Part shown: positions 15,781-23,859 of the stretch, piece by piece | How the letters are laid out: each line of letters opens with the position of its first letter | Position numbering within the stretch: position 1 is the stretch's first letter | Assembly (NCBI GenBank): GCA_035447945.1 | Contig: DAOTHZ010000029.1 | Location: forward strand, 1 to 23,859 | Source: Syntrophomonas_B sp035447945 | Lineage (GTDB): Bacteria > Bacillota > Syntrophomonadia > Syntrophomonadales > Syntrophomonadaceae | Direction of reading: 5' to 3' | DNA: 23,859 nt | Program-made: the position numbers and the translations under genes | Notes under the pieces: model-generated | What the model saw: the letters and a program-made list of their open reading frames with translations, nothing else | What the model was told of the DNA's origin: nothing | Database searches by the model: none

Positions 15781-16335
15781 TTAAACGCCGCGCACCTTGC
15801 AGCGCGCTTCATGGATATGTTCCAGTTCACGGCGGTATTTCAGCATTATTGTATCTGCAAAGGAATTTATGTCACTGATACCCAGTTCGCTCAAGCCCAC
15901 GGTTTTGATTGGCGTGCCTTCTGTTTCGATATTCAAACCAATATGAATCAATGATGATACATTGGATACAGTTGCAACCGAAACAGACAGCTTGGCTTTG
16001 TTAAAATAAAGATCATCACCCAGGCGATAGACATTTACTTCAAATTGACTTAGTTCTTCCTTGATCAAAGTCATAAACAGCCATTGCCGGTAAATAGCCA
16101 GTTCCAGATTGGGATTAAAGTGTTCGATGAGGAAATTAAGCATCAGCGGAGAGTAAATCGATTCCTTCCGGCTGACGTCGATTAAATCGATCATCTTGTC
16201 CAGATCAACCTTTACTTGCCCGATAAAGGCCACCACTGCATCACCAACCAGCCCGAATTGGTTGTGTATCCAGTGAGATTGCATTTGCGTCCCGTCATAT
16301 GTTATGCGCTTGTCGCTGACTAATGTTTTAATCAC
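15781..16335 (-). CDS. DUF366 family protein
   Basis: A DUF366 protein of unknown function, 184 residues from the proposed GTG start. Seen: the family-like N-terminus I-K-T-L-V-S-D-K-R-I-T-Y-D-G-T-Q followed by S-H-W-I; G-D-A-V-V-A-F-I-G; L-I-D-V; L-I-E-H-F; the R-L-G-D-D-L-Y block; K-L-S-V-S-V-A-T-V-S; I-E-T-E-G-T-P-I-K-T-V-G-L; and the end E-A-R-C-K-V-R-G-V. These are shared through the family, and length is typical with this start. The frame is open further upstream: ATG codons at 16344 and 16359 are in frame but sit directly on their own GA-rich sequences. The GTG at 16335 has GAGAGG 9 bases upstream and agrees with the family start. The product is soluble, with one Cys near the end. Confidence 0.8.
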   Translation of the reverse strand: MIKTLVSDKRITYDGTQMQSHWIHNQFGLVGDAVVAFIGQVKVDLDKMIDLIDVSRKESIYSPLMLNFLIEHFNPNLELAIYRQWLFMTLIKEELSQFEVNVYRLGDDLYFNKAKLSVSVATVSNVSSLIHIGLNIETEGTPIKTVGLSELGISDINSFADTIMLKYRRELEHIHEARCKVRGV

Positions 16336-16427
16336 CCTTATCATCCTCTCTTTTATCATTCCTCTGCCGGGATTTGAATATATTATAAATATTACCACGT
16401 AAGCCGAAATTATAAAAACTTCTGCGT

Positions 16428-16486
16428 AAAAAAACCGGCTGCTTTTTGCGGCTGTCTGCAGACAGATTAATGTTCAGAGCAGTCGG
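16428..16486 (-). terminator. terminator of the addBA operon with nested palindrome
   Basis: On the minus strand CCGACTGC (16486 to 16479) pairs with GCAGCCGG (16442 to 16435) at seven of eight positions, followed by a run of seven T. The loop carries a perfect 14-base palindrome, CTGTCTGCAGACAG (16452-16465). It begins 12 bases after the addA stop. Convincing in position and T tract, less so in stem quality. Confidence 0.5.
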
Positions 16487-16497
16487 GGTGATGTATA

Positions 16498-19400
16498 TTA
16501 TGCTATGGCAATCGTCTCCTCGGGATGGAAAAGATAAAGATAACTTTCTTTAACCTTTTTTTGCAGGATTGATTCCAGTGCTTGTCTATACATATTAATC
16601 TGAACAGTGTATTGCGCGATTAAAGCAGCGCGGTTTTGCGCACTGATATAATCGGTTTTGTAATCGACCAGGACGAGATCATCTCCTTCGACAAAATACA
16701 GGTCAATGACCCCCTGCACAAGCAATTCTTCGTCACCGGCATTGATGTCTTCCAGCACTTGTGCAGCTTTGCAAACCAAATTGAAAGGTACTTCGCGATA
16801 TACTTGGGAAGAATGCAGCATTCGCTGTCCCAGAGAGGAGGCGAAGAAATGTGCTATTTTTTCAGTTTGAACCGCCCTCATTTCATCCTCGACCAACAAC
16901 CCCTGCACGATCATCTCCTGTAATTGGCAATCAATTTCTGTCGTGCTGCCAACCCTGGTCAGGTCCAGATACTGCATAACCAAATGCATGATGGTCCCCT
17001 TTTCTGCTCCGCTTAAAGCAGCAGTACTGTCCGGTGGGTTTATAAAAACAGGTCCCGGAAGCAGCAGGGGGATGTCAGGCAGATTGGCCGGCCAATTATT
17101 GTTTTTCAGCTTTTTGATACTGCTGACTGATCGTTTGGAGGGAATCGTTTCGGCTGCCCGGTACGGATAATCCCAGTTTAAACGATGGTTGATTAAAGCT
17201 GCTTCAGGGGACGGCGTTTCTCTCTTGAAATTCTGCAGTTCTTGTAGAACAGTTGATGCCTGCGACGGTGCTTCTGCCAGGGATGGACCAAATGCTGCCG
17301 GGCTTGCGATTTTTATATCCCAACTTGAATCATCCCGGATAATCTGGCGGGGATCAAACTCTTCCGCCAGCAGGTCACGCAGAATCTGACCGTCAGGATG
17401 TCGCAGCAGTACCGGACCTATCCAATCCATAAAAGTATTGGCTTTACTGAGACCATACAGGTTCAAGGAGCTGCTCCATTTTTGCGTCAGTGCTGGCAGG
17501 TTCTTCAGTGAACCCAGCAGAATCAGTTTGTTGATTGCCCGGGTACAGCCCACATAAAGAATACGCATCTCTTCTGAAAGGTTTTCTGTCTTTAATTGGC
17601 CCTGGATGGCTATGCGCGCCAGGCTGTTGCATTTTACGCGGGCTTGCGGATCGACGAACATTGGCCCTATGCCCAGATCTTTGTGAAACAGCACCGCAGC
17701 GTTGGTATCACTGAGATTAAATTGTTTGCCCAGACCGGCCATGATAACCACCGGGAACTCCAAACCCTTGCTCTTGTGAATACTCATGATTCGCACCACA
17801 TTATCTTTTTCACTCAACAACCTGGCGTTGCCCATGTCGCCGCCCCGGTCGGTCTGAAGAGAATCCACAAAACGAAGAAAGTTATAGAGTCCTTTTAAAC
17901 TACTGGTTTGGAATTGACGGGCACGATCCAGCAGAATCCTCAAATTGGCTTGACGCTGCAGACCACCGGGCATGGCGCTGACATAATAATAATAATCCGT
18001 CTCCAGCATGATTTCCCAGATCAATTCATCAATGGGCATAAAGCGGGCTTTGTTTTTCCAATGGCTGATCTGCTCCCAAAAACAAGTCAATCGCCGGCTG
18101 AGATCATCAGACTGGTTTTGCATACATTCCTCTGCTGCTTGATAAAGATATGCAGCGCGGCTGTTCCGCCGGATATCGATTAAATCTTCAAGGGTAAATT
18201 TCGCCAAAGGCGAGCGCAGCACGCTGAGCAGCGGGATATCCTGTTTTTTGTTGTCAATGATACGCAGAAGATTTAAAAACATTTCGACTTCCAGATTTTC
18301 AAAATAGCCGTTGTTTACATCGGCATAAACGGGTATGCCCTGGGCAGACAGTGTATCCAGATAGACGTCTGCTCTATTTTTGGTGGAGCGCATCAAGATA
18401 ACCATATCCCGATATTGCAAGGGTCGATGACATTTTTCCCGTGGATCATAAATGGTCAGACCAACCAGTTGGTGAATACGTTGAGCAGCCAAACGGGCTT
18501 CGATCTCAATGTCAGAAAGTTCCTCCTGATCTTCGTCAAGTTCAAGTAATGCTGGGTCCTTTTCCAGCAGCAAGACTTCGATACGGGCATCTTCCTGGGC
18601 TTCCATGTTGCTGCCGTAATAAAGATAACAGGATTCATCATAATCAATTTCTCCCAAGGGCTCAGACATGATGTGTTTGAAAAGATAATTAATCCCATCC
18701 AGAATCTCCTGCCGGCTGCGAAAATTTTTGCCCAAATCGATGCGACGGTTAAGTGCTGACGGTTCGGATACAAATGTATTATATTTAGCGATAAAAAGGG
18801 TTGGGTCGGCCAGACGAAATCGATATATGCTTTGTTTTACATCACCGACCATAAAAAGGTTGTGCTCGCTTTTGATAGATTGCAGAAGTGTTTCCTGTAC
18901 CAGATTGCTGTCCTGGTATTCATCAACAAAAATATATTGGTACTTTTCACGGTATTGGCGGGCACAATCAGGATTGCTCAACACCTGCAGGGCATAATGC
19001 TCCAAATCGTTAAAATCCAGCATGCCTTTTTCAGCTTTTTTCTCCTGATACCGGCGATTAAAATCAGCAACCAGTTCAACCAAGGCTTGCATGGCGGATG
19101 ACATTTGCCGCAGTTCTGCCATAAACTGGGCAATGTTTTTGCCTTGCGTAATCCGGGTAAGTTCCTGGAGTATTTTTTTTCCTTCATTGCGCAGCCCCTT
19201 GGCCCTCTCCTGCAGGTTGGGATCGCAATCCCGGGCAACCCTGCCCAAACGGGTAAAATGAAGCGCGGTTATTTTATCTGTCAGTGCAGGCAAGCCCAAC
19301 CGCGCCGCATGTGTCAATTGGCCGGTCTGTACCAGGTCATCTTCCAAGGCCGGGCGATAACCTTCCAGGCTGGCATGTTGATCGATTAAAGCAAACGCAG

Positions 19401-20088
19401 CCGCAAAAAGATCGTCGGCCGCATTGATCCTGGACTGCATATCCCGGAGGATATTGTCAGCCCACTGACTTTCGACGAATTCTTCTTCAGTCAAGGCAAA
19501 GATACGAATCTTTTCGGTCAGCCATGCCAAAGGTTCAGGTTGACTTTGAATAAAATTATGGGTACGCAGGATTAAATCTTCGACCGCCTGATCGCTCCTG
19601 TTCCCGGCAAACCGTTCTACCAAATCGAGAAAATGCGCAGAGCCGTTATCATAAGCTTCTTCCAGAATCTCTTCCACGGCTTCCCGCCGCAGAATCGAAC
19701 ATTCGGCTGTATCCCCAATTCTGAACTTGGGATCGATGTCCAGCAGGTGAAAATTGTCGCGCACGATACTGGTGCAGAAGGCATGCAGCGTGCAAATTGA
19801 ACTGCGGCCAATCATCTGCAGTTGATAACGCAAGTGATCTTGATGGTCAGGCATCGCTTCGATCTCTTTAATAATGGCAGCGGTGATTTTTTCCCGCATC
19901 TCTCCCGCTGCAGCATTGGTAAACGTGACGATCAGCAGGTTTTCAATACTCAAACCATCCCGGCAGATCATACGGATGATACGTTCAACCAGAACCGCTG
20001 TTTTGCCGGAACCGGCGGCAGCAGTGACCAGCAAATTGCTGTCACGTGCATCAATCGCTTGCAGTTGTTCTTTTGTCCAGTTATTCAT
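16498..20088 (-). CDS. addA: ATP-dependent helicase/nuclease subunit AddA
   Basis: A 1196-residue UvrD-like helicase plus nuclease subunit of AddAB, which resects double-strand breaks for RecA-dependent repair. Seen: Walker A A-A-A-G-S-G-K-T at 23-30 after a Q-motif-like K-E-Q-L-Q-A-I; D-E-Y-Q-D at 389-393 (Walker B); G-D-V-K-Q-S-I-Y-R-F-R (motif III); K-N-F-R-S-R (IV); H-K-S-K-G-L-E-F-P-V-V (V); Y-V-G-C-T-R-A (VI); and the C-terminal nuclease motif V-D-Y-K-T-D near 1141-1146. The full motor and nuclease are thus intact. Start at ATG 20088, with GGAGG 10 bases upstream inside the end of addB; the two genes overlap by 8 bases. A longer reading from 20136 lies entirely within addB and was rejected. 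Confidence 0.97.
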   Translation of the reverse strand: MNNWTKEQLQAIDARDSNLLVTAAAGSGKTAVLVERIIRMICRDGLSIENLLIVTFTNAAAGEMREKITAAIIKEIEAMPDHQDHLRYQLQMIGRSSICTLHAFCTSIVRDNFHLLDIDPKFRIGDTAECSILRREAVEEILEEAYDNGSAHFLDLVERFAGNRSDQAVEDLILRTHNFIQSQPEPLAWLTEKIRIFALTEEEFVESQWADNILRDMQSRINAADDLFAAAFALIDQHASLEGYRPALEDDLVQTGQLTHAARLGLPALTDKITALHFTRLGRVARDCDPNLQERAKGLRNEGKKILQELTRITQGKNIAQFMAELRQMSSAMQALVELVADFNRRYQEKKAEKGMLDFNDLEHYALQVLSNPDCARQYREKYQYIFVDEYQDSNLVQETLLQSIKSEHNLFMVGDVKQSIYRFRLADPTLFIAKYNTFVSEPSALNRRIDLGKNFRSRQEILDGINYLFKHIMSEPLGEIDYDESCYLYYGSNMEAQEDARIEVLLLEKDPALLELDEDQEELSDIEIEARLAAQRIHQLVGLTIYDPREKCHRPLQYRDMVILMRSTKNRADVYLDTLSAQGIPVYADVNNGYFENLEVEMFLNLLRIIDNKKQDIPLLSVLRSPLAKFTLEDLIDIRRNSRAAYLYQAAEECMQNQSDDLSRRLTCFWEQISHWKNKARFMPIDELIWEIMLETDYYYYVSAMPGGLQRQANLRILLDRARQFQTSSLKGLYNFLRFVDSLQTDRGGDMGNARLLSEKDNVVRIMSIHKSKGLEFPVVIMAGLGKQFNLSDTNAAVLFHKDLGIGPMFVDPQARVKCNSLARIAIQGQLKTENLSEEMRILYVGCTRAINKLILLGSLKNLPALTQKWSSSLNLYGLSKANTFMDWIGPVLLRHPDGQILRDLLAEEFDPRQIIRDDSSWDIKIASPAAFGPSLAEAPSQASTVLQELQNFKRETPSPEAALINHRLNWDYPYRAAETIPSKRSVSSIKKLKNNNWPANLPDIPLLLPGPVFINPPDSTAALSGAEKGTIMHLVMQYLDLTRVGSTTEIDCQLQEMIVQGLLVEDEMRAVQTEKIAHFFASSLGQRMLHSSQVYREVPFNLVCKAAQVLEDINAGDEELLVQGVIDLYFVEGDDLVLVDYKTDYISAQNRAALIAQYTVQINMYRQALESILQKKVKESYLYLFHPEETIAIA

Positions 20089-23000
20089 TTGTATCGTTCC
20101 TCCGGAGTTGCTTGATTTTTTCCAAAATCGCGGCATCTTTTTCGGGCTTGATCAATTTGTAGCGATTGGCGGTAAACAGCTTGTCAAACTGACAGATGGA
20201 ATGGTAGAGACAATAGTCGCAAGCTTTGCCTTGCGCAGTTTTGACTGGTTCGATACAGATATGGCCGCTGATCATTCGGGTACCTAATTGTTGGAGCAAA
20301 TCCTGCAAGTAACGCAGAAGCAAACTAAAGTCTTCCAAAGTTAGCACGTTGGATCGACTATTGAATTCCCCATCATTTTTAATGCCGACCGGCAGGATGT
20401 CGGAATCTCCTTGAACAGCATTGTCCATTGCACGTACCAGGGCAACATCTTTGAGTACAAGACCCTTCATACGCAGTTTTTTGCGGATCGACGCTTCAAT
20501 CTCTGCCGGTTCCATCGCCGTCGTATTGATGAGAGGATCATCGATTTTGAAATAAAACAGGCCGGCCGGACGATACTTGTGGCTGGCCGGATCAGCCTGA
20601 TGAGCCGTAGGGTTGGATTGCAGCACCGCCAGCAAATACACAAACAACTGCAGATTTAAACCATAATAGAGTTCGGAAAGACTAAGTTGGCGATCGCTGC
20701 TTTTGTAATCAATGATTTTGCAATAAGTATGCTCCCCTGTCTCCAGGATATCAATCCGGTCGATACGTCCTTCCAGATAAAAGGTTTGCTGTTGGTTTAA
20801 TTCAATTTTAATGGGTGGAAAAGCCCCGTCCGAGCCAAAGCGTGCCTCGTAAAGATAAGGCTCAAAATCACCACGCTGAATGTGTTCGGTCAAGGTCCAG
20901 ACAGCCCGGCGGGTAATCCTCTGCAGACGTCGGGCCAGATAACGATAGCGGGAGGAACTCATCATAATTCCATTATTATGAACGGTCAGCTGTTCCGTCA
21001 TAATCTTGTCTACAAGTTCATTACAGGCAGCGTGATCCAGCGTTCTCCAATCGATGCCCTGTTTGTCAAGTTCGCAGGCAAAAATCGCCAGTCCTTCATG
21101 CAGCAGACTTCCCACTTCCGGCATACGTACAGCAAACTCTTTGCGTTCCTGGGGGCGCAAGCCATAGCGTACAAAATGTGCAAAGGGACAGGCGGCAAAT
21201 TGTTCCAGCCGGGATACACTGGAATAAAAAGGACTTGGATAAAGTTTGCTGGCACTGCCAGGTTCCTGCCCGGTGATTTGATTTTGATAAAAAAGAGCGT
21301 CCAACAGCTCATGGCGCCGCTGATCCCAAGCGGAATTATTTTCATACCAGGCATAGACGTCCCACCAAAAATCACAGATTTCTTCCCCATCCAGATAAAG
21401 CCGCAGTTTTTCAATCAAATATTTATAGCTACCAGAAGACGTCACCACTTGTTCCAATTCGATTTGCCGGTCCCGCACCAGATCACTGGATACAATGATT
21501 TTCGGGAACAAGCTTTTCATCCGGTTGATCAACACGGAGGGGCGCAGCGCCCTGCCTTCCTGATCGGCTATGGCATACGACAGGGAAAGAAACGCCTCGG
21601 CTTGATTAAAGGCCTGATAAATAGTTACTTGCTCTGTCAGGCTTTGGGTGGCCTGATCCCAATCCAGATCGATTTGACATGTCTGCAGCAACATTATTTC
21701 ATTTTCCGTCAATAACATTTGACTCGCCTTACCCGCAGGCAGAATGTCATCATTGACGCCCATGATCAGTACCGCTTTAAAGGCATGACTTTTGCTGCGA
21801 TGAAGACTGCCGATCACAACCTGGTCGACAGTGGTGGGAATGATCCCAATGGAAATTGAGGCAAACCCGGTTTCCAACAGGTTGGCGAATTCCTGGGCAC
21901 GAATCTTTTGATCCCCCAGGATTTCAACCAATTGATCCAGCGTTTGCATAACAATATTCCATATTTGTGCATTTTGCAGCGCATATTCAAACAAACCATC
22001 CCCGCGCAGCTGCTCTGTCCAATCCTGCAGTTTGGCTTCCATCTGCAGGACTTGCAGGTAATGATAAAGCGCCTGGCCAATTTCCTGCCCGGTCTGCACT
22101 CCCGCCAATGCTTTTTCCAAGGTTTGCAGCGGCATAAACAGCTGGCGGCGCAGTATATTGAGGGCTGTCAATTGTTCTGCACCAATCTCGTCCTGCCCGC
22201 GGGTAAAATCTTCCCGCCACAGCTTGCCGCGAATGCCGTAGGCCAGCAGATAGTTTTCCATCTCCTCACTTTGATCTTCGCTCAGATCAGTGAAACCACA
22301 TTTCAACAACATCAAAATATCCTCCGGCCGATAACCTCGTGTGACAATCGCCAGAGAAGCCAGTATCATTTTAATGAGCGGGTGATTGTCGATGGACGAT
22401 TTGGCGTCAAGAAAGAACGGGATCCGGTACTCGTTGAAGACTCTGGCAATCATGGGGCCATATGTTTCCATATTGTTGCCCAGCACCGCAATATCACGCC
22501 ATCGCCAGCCACGTTCCTGGACTAGTCTGATGATACTGCCTGCCACATGCTCCACTTCGCTGTTGGGATTAGCGGCTGCAAACAACGCGATCGCATCAGT
22601 TTCTGCCTGAAAAGATCGGTAGGGGTAGGCATACAGTTCCTGTTCCAGGTGCTTAAGACTGGCAGTGCGGGGCATTGCCAGCCAGCGGTGTGATTCGGCA
22701 GCGAGATCAATGATTTTCTCCTCCAAACCATGTTGGACGGCCAGGGCATGGATGTTCTTATAGCAACGCTTACTCATTTTAAAAAGATCCCTGTCCCGTC
22801 CGGGATGCAGGTCATCGATGAGACATATTGTTGTTTCTTTGGCTTGCAGCATGAGCTTCTCTATGATCCGTAAATCCTGTGGCGGAAAATGGTCAAATTT
22901 ATCAATCCAGATCTGACAGTTGGTCAATAGTTTGGAATCATCCAGTTTTTCAATAAATAAGTTGAGCTGATCCTCCATGTCAAGGTAGTGATCGGCCATG

Positions 23001-23503
23001 TAATCAGTGTAGGCAGTAAAAATAAGGGTAATGTCCTGCATTTTTAAACGCAGGGAATCTTCTCTGATCTCGTTCACTCTTTCCCGCAAGGCGGCAGGAT
23101 CCAAGTCATACTGTTTGAATCCGGTCAAAATACCGGCGATTTCTTCTGCAAAACCTTGCTGATGACAAGCTTGCTGATAAACGGTCAGATCACTGGCAAC
23201 ATTATGAATCACCTTCTTGATGACCATACTTCTGCCCTGTTCGTTGATTAATACGTGGCGATGACTGCCGGTTTCATTCAAAACCCTGTATAACAAACGG
23301 TTAAAGCTAATCACTTCCGCCCGCATGATCCCTGGTAAATTGAGTTCTTTGATCAAATTTCGTTCTGCTTGCAGGGTATATTGTTCCGGGACCAGCAAAT
23401 AAAGGCGCTGATCACTGTCCTGGTTAAGTTCCCGGCCGATTTCCATCATGGCCAGGCGATCGGTTCCCCTTCCTGCCCGTCCGATGATATAACGAATGGT
23501 CAT
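20081..23503 (-). CDS. addB: ATP-dependent nuclease subunit AddB
   Basis: A 1140-residue AddB, partner of AddA in break resection and Chi recognition. Seen: family N-terminus with L-V-P-E-Q-Y-T-L-Q-A-E; C-terminal nuclease motif I-I-D-Y-K-S-S with Asp932 and Lys934; and four cysteines, Cys772 (F-A-A-C-P-F) and Cys1095, Cys1098, Cys1104 (C-x2-C-x5-C), that match the AddB [4Fe-4S] staple. Odd: the P-loop reads G-R-A-G-R-G-T-D at 8-15, so the Walker A lysine is replaced by Thr14 and the next Ser/Thr by Asp15. AddB is normally not the motor, and the ATP site in B. subtilis AddB is known to aid Chi binding. GGAGG is 10 bases before the ATG. First gene of the operon, with its own promoter. The rest of the protein is normal. 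Confidence 0.96.
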   Translation of the reverse strand: MTIRYIIGRAGRGTDRLAMMEIGRELNQDSDQRLYLLVPEQYTLQAERNLIKELNLPGIMRAEVISFNRLLYRVLNETGSHRHVLINEQGRSMVIKKVIHNVASDLTVYQQACHQQGFAEEIAGILTGFKQYDLDPAALRERVNEIREDSLRLKMQDITLIFTAYTDYMADHYLDMEDQLNLFIEKLDDSKLLTNCQIWIDKFDHFPPQDLRIIEKLMLQAKETTICLIDDLHPGRDRDLFKMSKRCYKNIHALAVQHGLEEKIIDLAAESHRWLAMPRTASLKHLEQELYAYPYRSFQAETDAIALFAAANPNSEVEHVAGSIIRLVQERGWRWRDIAVLGNNMETYGPMIARVFNEYRIPFFLDAKSSIDNHPLIKMILASLAIVTRGYRPEDILMLLKCGFTDLSEDQSEEMENYLLAYGIRGKLWREDFTRGQDEIGAEQLTALNILRRQLFMPLQTLEKALAGVQTGQEIGQALYHYLQVLQMEAKLQDWTEQLRGDGLFEYALQNAQIWNIVMQTLDQLVEILGDQKIRAQEFANLLETGFASISIGIIPTTVDQVVIGSLHRSKSHAFKAVLIMGVNDDILPAGKASQMLLTENEIMLLQTCQIDLDWDQATQSLTEQVTIYQAFNQAEAFLSLSYAIADQEGRALRPSVLINRMKSLFPKIIVSSDLVRDRQIELEQVVTSSGSYKYLIEKLRLYLDGEEICDFWWDVYAWYENNSAWDQRRHELLDALFYQNQITGQEPGSASKLYPSPFYSSVSRLEQFAACPFAHFVRYGLRPQERKEFAVRMPEVGSLLHEGLAIFACELDKQGIDWRTLDHAACNELVDKIMTEQLTVHNNGIMMSSSRYRYLARRLQRITRRAVWTLTEHIQRGDFEPYLYEARFGSDGAFPPIKIELNQQQTFYLEGRIDRIDILETGEHTYCKIIDYKSSDRQLSLSELYYGLNLQLFVYLLAVLQSNPTAHQADPASHKYRPAGLFYFKIDDPLINTTAMEPAEIEASIRKKLRMKGLVLKDVALVRAMDNAVQGDSDILPVGIKNDGEFNSRSNVLTLEDFSLLLRYLQDLLQQLGTRMISGHICIEPVKTAQGKACDYCLYHSICQFDKLFTANRYKLIKPEKDAAILEKIKQLRRNDTNE

Positions 23504-23550
23504 GGTTGCCTGTCCTCCCCATTAAATCTGCGCTGACAAACAAGCAGATG

Positions 23551-23578
23551 ATTATAACATTCGCGTCAGCAAATGGAA
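23551..23578 (-). promoter_or_regulatory. possible promoter for addBA
   Basis: On the minus strand a perfect -10 TATAAT (23556 to 23551) is preceded by a poor -35 TTCCAT (23578 to 23573) with a 16-base spacer, about 48 bases before the addB start. Six-base inverted arms GCTGAC and GTCAGC flank the -10 region. No consensus LexA box (GAAC-N4-GTTC type) was seen here. Confidence 0.4.
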
Positions 23579-23663
23579 TATCCTGCCCAACATGACATTT
23601 GACACATCAAACAGACCCATGATCAATCGTTATTCAGTTATACTCTTAATGATAAGCCTCTGC

Positions 23664-23859
23664 TTACTCCAAAAGTAAAATACGCGCGCCGGCCGCCAGC
23701 AAGACGACGCCAAGCAAGTCCAGATAGTGAAAGGACATTTTTTTCATGCCGAATAGTCCAAAGTTGTCGATTAACAAAGCGGTCAGCACCTGGGCGACAA
23801 TGATAGCGGTGGTGGCATTGCCTACACCAATTTGAGGCATACAGCGCACAATCGCATAA
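23664..23859 (-). CDS. DUF606/YdcZ-type DMT transporter, 3' part
   Basis: The last 64 residues of a membrane protein whose start lies beyond the right edge; the frame is open to the edge. Seen: A-I-V-R-C-M-P-Q-I-G-V-G, then a hydrophobic helix with A-T-T-A-I-I-V-A-Q-V-L-T-A-L-L-I-D, then N-F-G-L-F-G and a final helix L-L-G-V-V-L-L-A-A-G-A. The G-x-G-x-A-x-x-x-I-I-V-A-Q and L-I-D-x-F-G-L-F-G pattern is that of DUF606 proteins, small drug/metabolite-transporter relatives with about ten or five membrane helices. Substrate unknown. It is transcribed toward addB, 160 bases away. Confidence 0.75.
   Translation of the reverse strand, partial: YAIVRCMPQIGVGNATTAIIVAQVLTALLIDNFGLFGMKKMSFHYLDLLGVVLLAAGARILLLE

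Noticed and set aside
20882..21715. Long open frame opposite to addB
   Set aside because: It lies wholly inside addB on the other strand, has no ribosome binding site or family motif, and its composition is what the complement of the coding frame would give.
21908..22525. Second long plus-strand frame opposite to addB
   Set aside because: Same reasoning: a shadow of the addB coding frame without start signal or motif.
1..23859. CRISPR arrays, IS elements, phage genes, integrases or defence islands
   Set aside because: No regularly spaced repeats, transposase or integrase motifs, or toxin-antitoxin/restriction motifs were found; the genes are core or widely distributed families.

Overview
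The window looks like a chromosomal stretch from a spore-forming member of the Bacillota, most likely class Clostridia. The support is indirect. There is a YheC/YheD-type spore-coat ATP-grasp protein, an AddAB recombination nuclease with the Firmicutes-type AddB cysteine motif, a UPF0182 membrane protein, DUF366 and YpmA/DUF4264-like proteins, strong AGGAGG-type ribosome binding sites, frequent GTG/TTG starts, and a tRNA with an encoded CCA end. Nothing allows a genus call. I see no phage, IS element, CRISPR array, rRNA or integrase.

Layout, left to right. At the left edge a possible gene start runs out of the window, preceded on the same strand by a YheC/YheD family protein (66-1409). Divergent from it is a translationally coupled pair on the plus strand (1551-2998): a DUF523/TudS-like Fe-S desulfidase candidate and a PP-loop thiouridylase-like protein with a C-terminal RNA-binding-type domain. 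Facing these is a minus-strand run: UPF0182 membrane protein, a metallo-beta-lactamase-fold hydrolase and a cytoplasmic SGNH hydrolase (7279 down to 3001). Next come a small helical unknown protein, D-Ala-D-Ala ligase (TTG start), tRNA-Trp with its own promoter and terminator, and a second MBL-fold hydrolase.

A 59-residue cysteine-containing protein on the plus strand (10483-10662) runs into the stop codon of a minus-strand MscS-type channel. Beyond it lie an EF-G-like GTPase and a minus-strand cluster DUF366 - YpmA-like - signal peptidase I - SurE (16335 down to 14115). The right third is the addB-addA operon (23503 down to 16498), with overlapping genes and a terminator. The right edge holds the 3' part of a DUF606/YdcZ-type transporter gene.

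Most of this is core housekeeping: cell-wall precursor synthesis, protein secretion, osmotic protection, translation and double-strand-break repair. I found no clear new defence or mobile system. The most interesting points are the coupling of a desulfidase-type gene to a thiolation-type gene, an AddB whose Walker A lysine is replaced, and the unannotated-looking small Cys protein. Nearly all genes are on the minus strand; only the DUF523/PP-loop pair and the small Cys protein are on the plus strand.
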